From positions 1-5,637 of the forward strand of contig JAXHTH010000183.1 of NCBI GenBank assembly GCA_034211115.1: a stretch of DNA of 5,637 nucleotides. Direction: 5' to 3'. Below, piece by piece: positions 1-4,634 of this stretch. The translations under genes and the position numbers were made by a program. The DNA comes from JAXHTH01 sp034211115 (GTDB taxonomy: Bacteria; Planctomycetota; Phycisphaerae; Phycisphaerales; SM1A02). Within the stretch, counting starts at the first letter, position 1; each line of letters starts with the position of its first letter. The notes beneath the pieces were generated by a model. The model made no database searches. It was not told the DNA's origin and saw only the letters and a program-made list of their open reading frames with translations.

Positions 1-102
1 GACGGTCGCCCCGGCTGGCAGAGCCTCTGGCACGGCTGGCAACTCATCGCCAACTACGTGGAGGGAATCCGGCTCCTCCAAGGCAACCCGCCGGACACCT
101 GA
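1..102 (+). CDS. IS4-family (Tn5/IS50-like) transposase, C-terminal 33 residues only
   Basis: Frame 1 is open from the first base and ends with TGA at 100-102. The fragment contains a G-x3-W-x2-LW-x-GW pattern (residues 2-13 of the fragment: G, W, LW, GW), followed by a helix-like stretch with a late G and LL. From memory, Tn5 transposase ends with a closely similar pattern (GIASWGALWEGW, then a helix containing LDGFLAAKDL) in its C-terminal dimerisation domain. The catalytic DDE core is upstream of the window, so activity cannot be judged. The stop codon lies directly against the terminal repeat, as expected for a compact IS. The match rests on about a dozen informative positions. It would be weak alone, but the adjoining inverted repeat makes it convincing. 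Confidence 0.72.
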   Translation, partial: DGRPGWQSLWHGWQLIANYVEGIRLLQGNPPDT

Positions 103-121
103 AGATGTGTATAAGGGTCAG
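103..121. repeat. Terminal inverted repeat of the IS50/Tn5-like element
   Basis: Read on the minus strand from 121 to 103 it is CTGACCCTTATACACATCT. By eye it matches the Tn5 mosaic end at 17 of 19 positions (differences at positions 4 and 6) and the natural IS50 outside end at 16 of 19. The CTGAC tip and the TTATACACA core are both kept. The outer tip is 121. If the element duplicates 9 bp like Tn5, the target duplication would be 122-130 (GCCGATGGT), with its partner outside the window. Confidence 0.75.
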
Positions 122-258
122 GCCGATGGTCGGGGGCGAGCCGCTGTTTCCGGGGGCCGAGGACGCGGCGGCTCGCTTGCAGCCCCTTGATCCCATGATG
201 CCATGATGTTTTCGTAACGGCACGGCCGACTCGGCCCCCCCATGCTGTCCCCTCTCCG
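122..258. other. Convergent spacer between the IS end and the DUF2339 gene
   Basis: No coding frame here is convincing. The spacer contains a perfect tandem duplication of the 8-mer CCATGATG (193-200 and 201-208), a 13-bp palindromic segment (224-236), and the start of a purine-rich repeat that continues into the DUF2339 gene. There is no T-run after a strong stem on either strand, so no clear factor-independent terminator is visible, although genes on both sides end here. Confidence 0.55.
224..236. terminator. Palindromic GGCC stem downstream of the DUF2339 gene, weak terminator candidate
   Basis: GGCCGACTCGGCC can fold as a GGCC stem with a 5-nt loop. It lies 22-35 nt past the DUF2339 stop codon on the minus strand. 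No U-tract follows on either strand, only a run of C on the plus side. It may add to a Rho-dependent end or mean nothing. Confidence 0.2.
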
Positions 259-290
259 TTATGTTCCTTCTGTGCTCTCCGTGTTCTCAG
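245..290 (-). repeat. Degenerate purine-rich GAACACGGAG/AGCACAGAAG repeat
   Basis: On the minus strand the segment reads as imperfect 9-11 nt units: CTGAGAACA, CGGAGAGCA, CAGAAGGAACA, TAACGGAGAGG. It resembles the 'CACAGAGAACACAGAGA' type of intergenic repeat common in environmental bacterial genomes, which gives ENTE/STE-rich peptides when translated. Here the repeat straddles the end of the DUF2339 gene: the last residues (AESTAENTESTEGT) and the stop codon lie inside it. Its function is unknown. Confidence 0.5.
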
Positions 291-3057
291 CGGTTGACTC
301 CGCGCCGCCCACGCTGGCGAGGATGCGCGGGCTGAGCTTTGTATATAGCAGCGAAGTGCCCACCAGCAGCAGGCCGGAGGCGAGGAACGAGATCACGCGC
401 CACAGTTGCTCGACCGTCGCCAGATCGATGAACAGGACCTTCAGCACGGTGACCGCGAGCAGGGCGAGGCCGGCGTACCGGGCCGCCGCGGCGCGCTTCG
501 CGAATCCGGCCACCACCAGGAACACCCCGTACAGCGCCCAGTACACGCTCAGACCCGCGTGCGTGGCCATGCGATCATGGAAGAAGCGGTCGATCTCCAG
601 GGTCCCCAGCCACAGGCCGATGAGGGCGAGCAAGGCCATCGCGATGGCGATGTCATCCGCCGGGCGCGCCAGCGCCGCGGGCTGATCGGCGGGTTGAGAC
701 CGCCACAGACGCGCCGCGGCATACAGCAGGATCGCCAGCAGGGCGCCGATGGCGAACTGGAGATTCACCACCACCGTCGTATCCACCGTGCCTTCCATGA
801 TCCGCCAGTACAGCGTGCCGTATCCCAGCCAGAGCAGCGCGCTGAGGACCAGCAGCACCCAGCCGGCGCCGAGGACGATGGGCAGATCGCGCCCGCGGCT
901 GAGCTGCATCATGATGAGCGCCCCCACGCCCCAGAGGGCGGCGAAGGCGAGCCCGCGCAGCAGCGCGGGGCTGTAGGCGGCCAGGGCGGTGCTCGTCGCA
1001 CTGGCCGAAGTCAGCGCGCGATCGAGCTCGAAGCTGAGGGCGATGAGGAGGAAGATCGATCCGCAGGCGAGGATGATCTGTGCGCCGGTCGAGGCCGCCT
1101 CGGCGATGTGCCGGCGCAGGACCCGGCTCGCCCACCACGCGATGACGACGATGGCCAGGGCCAGCGCGCCGTGCCAGTTCGCGAACGGGATGACGCCGAG
1201 TTCGCCCCATTGCGCCGACATGCGCTCGCCCGCGGCGTCGATGATGAGCCATTTCGCGGCCGTCGCCGCAAGCAGGAACAGCGACAGGGCGAGATAGCGC
1301 TGCCGTTTGCCGAAGCGCTGACATCCCAGCAGGGCGGCGGCGCCGAGGAGCCAGCCGCCCGTCACCCAGAGATCATCGCACCGGTCGTAACACATCCCCA
1401 TCCACAGGAGGGTGCCAATCGCCGCGGCGACCACAGGCATCCCGATCCAGAACGCATTCGCACTCTCGCGCAATCTGTGGGCCGCGACGTGCGCGGCCGC
1501 GATCGCCGGCAGGGCAAGGATCGCCCAGCCGTTGATGGTGATCCCGCCGACGACGGCCAGTTCATTCTGAAGGGCCGTCATGTGCGGATCGAGCAGCGCC
1601 ACGCGCAGCAGGGCGAGGGCGCCGATGGCGAGGCCGAAGACATCGCAGCCGCGCGACGGCAGGCGACGGCCGATCTCGATCGACGCCACCGCCACCGCAA
1701 GCCAGCTCAGCGACTGTCCGTAGCCGTCGAACTGAAGCGCGACCGCGACGGCGATGAGGACGCCGAACTGCGCCCACAGCGCGACCGCCAGCACGTCCAT
1801 CGCCTCCCTGGGCTTCTGCCGCAGGCCGTCGAGACCGGGGCCGAACTGAAGGGCCGCGGCCGCGCCGAGCACGCCGATGCCCGCGGTGAACAGACCCAGC
1901 CAGTCCGGCCCGCCGGGGGCGGAGGCGACGAGAACCCAGCAGCCGGCGGTGACGTACCACGCGGTCATGATGAGCAGGGCGACGGGATTTCCCAGCCGCG
2001 ACTGCCGGCGCAGCGCCGCGTACACCGTCTCCGCCAGCAGCATGGCCCACCAGAGGCTCATGAAGACGATCGCCATTACCCAGAACTGCTGCCCGGACCA
2101 GATCATCCAAGCCAGTGCGAGCGGAAGATGGCAGGCGAGGACGACGTAGCGCAGCAATCGAAAGGGCCGCGGCGCTGCCGCCGACAGCGCCAGCGCGATC
2201 ACGAACAGCACCGTCATGAAGCAGAGCAACTCCAGGTGCCGGCCGGTGGAGCTGTACAGCAGCACGGGCGTGAGATACCCGCCGATCAGCGAGAGGACGC
2301 CGATCGTGGCGAACCGGGCGCGCAATGTCAGGCCGAATCCGACCAGCGCGACGACCGCCATCAGCGCAAAGGCGCCTTCGCGCGAAAGCAGCGAGAAGTA
2401 GGAGAAGGTCGCGAACGCATCGAGATAGAGCACGCCCAGGCCCGCGGCGAAGAGGCTCACCGAGGCGACGCGCGAGATGCGCCGCAGGGCGATCTCGCCG
2501 CCGGCGACCAGCGCGAGACCGAAACCCGCGATGAGCAGGCAGCGCAGGGTCTCGGACATGCGCCCCCACCAGCCCGAGTCGATGCCGAGCTTGATGAGCA
2601 ATGCGGCGGCGATGAGGATGAGCGGCACCGCCACCCACGCCGCGAGCTTGGCGCCGACGAAGAACTCCAGGCCCCTGCCTTCCGGCTCCGCTTTCCTCTC
2701 CGGCCGTGTCAGGTCCGGCGGGCGCGCGGCGCCGCTCCGCGCTGCCGCGGGGACGGGCGCCGCGGCCGGAGGCGGAGGCGGAGCCGCCCGTCGCGTCGGC
2801 GGGGCGACCGGTTGACCGATCACCGGGGGTGGCTGGACCGTTCCCTCCTGCGGCCGGGTCGGCCGTTCCGTCGGTTTCGCTGCCTCCGGTCCCGCCGCCG
2901 TCTCGGCCCGCTCGGCATCCGCGCGCAGAGACAACTCGGCTCGCGGAGGCGTCGGCGCTTCTCCCTCCGGCGGCCCGGTGAGCTCCAGGAGCTGCTCGAT
3001 GCGCTCCACGCGCTGCAGGAGGCGTTCCAGCTCGCGGCGCAGTTCATCCTCACCCAT
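259..3057 (-). CDS. DUF2339 family polytopic membrane protein
   Basis: A 932-residue protein of the DUF2339 (COG5373-type) family, an integral inner-membrane family of unknown function. Residues 3-26 form a charged, leucine-rich coiled-coil-like helix. Residues 28-125 are a Pro/Ala/Arg-rich, probably disordered linker including a run of five prolines near 93-97. From about 131 to 910 hydrophobic segments follow one another, more than 20 by eye. Family hallmarks are visible: the entry segment with KLAAWVAVPL and IKLGIDSGWWGR (137-166), GVLYLDAFATFSYFSLLS (208-225), SLIGGYLTPVLL (256-267), and near the end ARYAGLALLAVTVLKVLFIDL followed by LWRVISFLASGLLLVGTSLLY. There is no cleavable signal peptide, and the N-terminal helix and linker are expected in the cytoplasm. 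The ATG at 3057 is supported by AAAGGG 7 nt upstream and by the coiled-coil start usual for the family. The last 16 residues are hydrophilic and derive from a repeat, so they are likely a late extension. Family assignment is firm; the role is unknown. Confidence 0.93.
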   Translation of the reverse strand: MGEDELRRELERLLQRVERIEQLLELTGPPEGEAPTPPRAELSLRADAERAETAAGPEAAKPTERPTRPQEGTVQPPPVIGQPVAPPTRRAAPPPPPAAAPVPAAARSGAARPPDLTRPERKAEPEGRGLEFFVGAKLAAWVAVPLILIAAALLIKLGIDSGWWGRMSETLRCLLIAGFGLALVAGGEIALRRISRVASVSLFAAGLGVLYLDAFATFSYFSLLSREGAFALMAVVALVGFGLTLRARFATIGVLSLIGGYLTPVLLYSSTGRHLELLCFMTVLFVIALALSAAAPRPFRLLRYVVLACHLPLALAWMIWSGQQFWVMAIVFMSLWWAMLLAETVYAALRRQSRLGNPVALLIMTAWYVTAGCWVLVASAPGGPDWLGLFTAGIGVLGAAAALQFGPGLDGLRQKPREAMDVLAVALWAQFGVLIAVAVALQFDGYGQSLSWLAVAVASIEIGRRLPSRGCDVFGLAIGALALLRVALLDPHMTALQNELAVVGGITINGWAILALPAIAAAHVAAHRLRESANAFWIGMPVVAAAIGTLLWMGMCYDRCDDLWVTGGWLLGAAALLGCQRFGKRQRYLALSLFLLAATAAKWLIIDAAGERMSAQWGELGVIPFANWHGALALAIVVIAWWASRVLRRHIAEAASTGAQIILACGSIFLLIALSFELDRALTSASATSTALAAYSPALLRGLAFAALWGVGALIMMQLSRGRDLPIVLGAGWVLLVLSALLWLGYGTLYWRIMEGTVDTTVVVNLQFAIGALLAILLYAAARLWRSQPADQPAALARPADDIAIAMALLALIGLWLGTLEIDRFFHDRMATHAGLSVYWALYGVFLVVAGFAKRAAAARYAGLALLAVTVLKVLFIDLATVEQLWRVISFLASGLLLVGTSLLYTKLSPRILASVGGAESTAENTESTEGT

Positions 3058-3064
3058 GATCGAG

Positions 3065-3070
3065 CCCTTT
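3065..3070 (-). promoter_or_regulatory. Ribosome binding site of the DUF2339 gene
   Basis: AAAGGG on the minus strand, separated by 7 nt (CTCGATC) from the ATG at 3057. It supports this start codon over downstream alternatives. Confidence 0.6.
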
Positions 3071-3091
3071 CACGCGCGGTGTCGTTTAGTT

Positions 3092-3107
3092 AGCATACGC
3101 TATCATA
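3092..3107 (-). promoter_or_regulatory. AT-rich promoter candidate for the DUF2339 gene
   Basis: The stretch 3085-3110 is strikingly AT-rich for this genome. On the minus strand it offers two sigma-70-like -10 hexamers, TATGAT (102-107 past 3000) and TATGCT (92-97 past 3000), 35-50 nt upstream of the start codon. No good -35 hexamer stands at the right distance, so only the -10 part is supported. Confidence 0.35.
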
Positions 3108-3177
3108 TTCTTCGCAGCCGGGCAAGGCGCCTTTCAGGGATTCCGCCCGGATTTCCGCGCCGGACAGCGACAACCTC

Positions 3178-3200
3178 GCCCCGCGGGCGGGCGGCGGGGC
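3178..3200 (-). terminator. GC-rich hairpin downstream of the DadA-like gene
   Basis: GCCCCGC (3178-3184) and GCGGGGC (3194-3200) form a perfect 7-bp, all-GC stem with a 9-nt loop, 47-69 nt past the stop codon of the flavoenzyme gene. No U-tract follows on the minus strand, so it is at best a non-canonical terminator or an mRNA 3' end stabiliser. A smaller stem, ATCGG/CCGAT (3214-3218 and 3225-3229), lies between it and the gene. Confidence 0.3.
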
Positions 3201-3246
3201 CGTCTCCGCTGTTATCGGTCGTTTCCGATGGTTCGGCCCAGCCTCG

Positions 3247-4494
3247 TCAGCCGAAGCGGTCGGCCCGCAGGCCGCTGATGTCGACCGACGGCTCGTCGCC
3301 GAGCACGCACTCGCAGGCGACGCGCCCGGCGAGGGGGCCGAGGGCGAAGCCCATCATCGCGTGCCCGGTGGCAAGGAAGAGCCGATCGACGCCCGGCGCC
3401 CAGCCCACGACGGGCAGGCCGTCGGCGATGCAGGGGCGCAGGCCGCACCACGGCTCCCCGGACCGCGTCTCGTCGATCCCGCGCAGGTACAGCCGCGCGC
3501 CGCGGCGAAGCATGTCCACCCGCTGCTGGACGATGCGATGGTTGATCCCCGACAGTTCGAGGGTGCCGGCCAGCCGCAGGCCGTCCGCCATCGGGGTGAC
3601 CGCGACGAAGCGCTCGGCGCAGACGCAGGCGGTGTTCGTGCACGGCTCGGGCCGCGTGAGGTTGACGTGATACCCCTTGGCCGGCTGAAGGGGAAGATTC
3701 AACCCCACCTGCCGGGCGAGGCGCCGGGTCCAGGAGCCGGCGGCGAGGATGACCGCATCGCCGCGGATCTCCTCGCCGTCGCGCGTGACCGCGCCGACAC
3801 ACCGACCGTTCTCCGTGAGCAGCCGGGTGATCTCGTGCCGCTCGCGGAGGACGGCCCCGCGCCGCCGGGCGCGATCGGCCATCTCGGAGACGAACCGCCC
3901 GGGATTGGCGAACGCGCGCTCGTTGAACAGCACGGCCCCGACGACGTCGTCGCGGAAGGCGGGCTCGCGGCGGCGCAGTTCATCGCCGTCGAGGACCTCG
4001 ACCCCGTAGCCGTAGTCGCGCATCATCGCCGCTTCTCTTTCGCCTTCCTCCAGGCCTTCCTCCGTGCGGAAGACGTCCATCTGCCCGCGGGGCTGGTATT
4101 CGCAGTCGAGATCCTCCTCGTCGACGAGCCGGCGGATGCATTCACCAGCCGGCCGACCGTGCGCCGTGAGAATGTCCATGCTGTGTTTGAACTGCTTCCT
4201 GCCGCACGCCCGGCGGAATCCCCAGAACCAGCGAAGGAGACCGAGGTCCAGTCGCGGGGGGATATAGATCGGGCTCGTCGGGTCGAACATCCACCTGATG
4301 GCCCTGGGCGTCAGACCGGGGCGGGGGATCGGCGCGTGGCCGATCGAGATCAGGCCCGCGTTGCCCGTGGAGGCGCCCTCGTCGATCCCATCCTGCTCGA
4401 GCAGCGTGACCGCCGCCCCGCGCCGGGCGAGGAAATAGGCGGCGCAGATGCCGACGATCCCGCCCCCGACGATGACCGTGTGCGATTCGCTCAT
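3247..4494 (-). CDS. FAD-dependent D-amino-acid dehydrogenase-like oxidoreductase (DAO superfamily)
   Basis: A 415-residue protein with the full layout of the DadA/glycine oxidase branch of the DAO superfamily (PF01266-type), which oxidatively deaminates D- or secondary amino acids with FAD. The N-terminus has the Rossmann dinucleotide fingerprint G10-G-G12-x2-G15, ending at the ribose-binding acid E33. STGNAGLIS (42-50) matches the SAANAGQIS segment of E. coli DadA, and 'G-x-M-x-VFRTEE' resembles its 'GGTLQLFRTEQ'. The C-terminus has GLRP (351-354), DGLPVVG, and the TGH...GF FAD-binding end (376-383). The GLRP arginine (R353) corresponds to the carboxylate-binding arginine of glycine oxidase. 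Length fits DadA (about 415-435). The start at 4494 is preferred: GGAG lies 8 nt upstream, the Rossmann fold begins at once, and the 49-codon extension to 4641 would overlap the divergent gene and lacks family features. An unusual Cx4CxC cluster sits at C285, C290 and C292. Substrate is unproven; D-hydroxyproline or sarcosine-like substrates are alternatives. Confidence 0.88.
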   Translation of the reverse strand: MSESHTVIVGGGIVGICAAYFLARRGAAVTLLEQDGIDEGASTGNAGLISIGHAPIPRPGLTPRAIRWMFDPTSPIYIPPRLDLGLLRWFWGFRRACGRKQFKHSMDILTAHGRPAGECIRRLVDEEDLDCEYQPRGQMDVFRTEEGLEEGEREAAMMRDYGYGVEVLDGDELRRREPAFRDDVVGAVLFNERAFANPGRFVSEMADRARRRGAVLRERHEITRLLTENGRCVGAVTRDGEEIRGDAVILAAGSWTRRLARQVGLNLPLQPAKGYHVNLTRPEPCTNTACVCAERFVAVTPMADGLRLAGTLELSGINHRIVQQRVDMLRRGARLYLRGIDETRSGEPWCGLRPCIADGLPVVGWAPGVDRLFLATGHAMMGFALGPLAGRVACECVLGDEPSVDISGLRADRFG

Positions 4495-4502
4495 GCAGGC
4501 GG

Positions 4503-4506
4503 CTCC
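4503..4506 (-). promoter_or_regulatory. Ribosome binding site deciding the start of the DadA-like gene
   Basis: GGAG on the minus strand, 8 nt before the ATG at 4494. The upstream in-frame ATG at 4641 would place the start inside the divergent oxidoreductase gene, so this site decides for the shorter protein. Confidence 0.5.
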
Positions 4507-4621
4507 GAACGCCTCCGCGCGGCCCGTGGCGGAGAGCGAGGGATTGTATCGGTCTGCCGCCGGCGGTATCGTTCCACCCTCGGCCCCTTCCCCGGAGGGA
4601 GGCGGGCCCGTCCGGCACCAG

Positions 4622-4628
4622 AAGGAGG
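4622..4628 (+). promoter_or_regulatory. Ribosome binding site of the Gfo/Idh/MocA gene
   Basis: AAGGAGG is a full anti-16S match, 6 nt before the ATG at 4635. It fixes the start of the oxidoreductase and suggests strong translation. Confidence 0.8.
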
Positions 4629-4634
4629 CTCGGC

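Larger units (their letters stand above)
1..121 (+). mobile_element. Right end of an IS4-family (IS50/Tn5-like) insertion sequence, truncated by the window edge
   Basis: Two independent signals agree. The frame at 1-102 ends in a motif like the C-terminus of Tn5/IS50 transposase. The 19 bp right after its stop codon (103-121) resemble the Tn5 terminal sequences and are oriented with the outer tip at 121, so the element lies to the left and host DNA starts at 122. The element therefore sits downstream of the DUF2339 gene and the two are transcribed towards each other. An assembly break inside a multicopy IS would explain why the window starts mid-transposase. The other IS end and any further cargo lie outside the window, so a plain IS cannot be told from a composite transposon. 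Confidence 0.75.
4495..4634. promoter_or_regulatory. Divergent promoter region between the DadA-like and Gfo/Idh/MocA genes
   Basis: This 140-bp gap must hold the signals for both genes. On the plus strand TTGTAT (4544-4549) and TATCGT (4567-4572) are separated by exactly 17 bp and make a modest sigma-70-like promoter for the oxidoreductase. On the minus strand TACAAT (4543-4548) is a good -10 hexamer for the flavoenzyme, about 48 nt from its ATG, but without a matching -35. The two candidates overlap. A perfect 10-bp palindrome CCGCCGGCGG (4557-4566) lies in the plus-strand spacer, flanked by direct repeats GTATCGGTC (4546-4554) and GTATCGTTC (4566-4574) set 20 bp apart. That arrangement would suit an operator controlling both genes, but this is inferred from pattern only. 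Confidence 0.4.

Noticed and set aside
103..121. Residual Tn5-based sequencing adapter (mosaic end) in the assembly
   Set aside because: The match is 17 of 19, not perfect. The known adapter sequences that precede the mosaic end are absent, and the preceding frame resembles a Tn5-type transposase C-terminus. A natural IS end explains all of this better.
406..3093. An 895-codon open frame on the plus strand opposite the DUF2339 gene
   Set aside because: It is antisense to a well-recognised membrane protein, and its product is an Arg/Gln/Glu/Asp/Gly-rich string without domains. Long antisense frames are expected in GC-rich genes with strong third-position bias.
3178..3229. A riboswitch or structured RNA in the spacer between the two minus-strand genes
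   Set aside because: Only short isolated stems are present, with no conserved riboswitch core that I can recognise.
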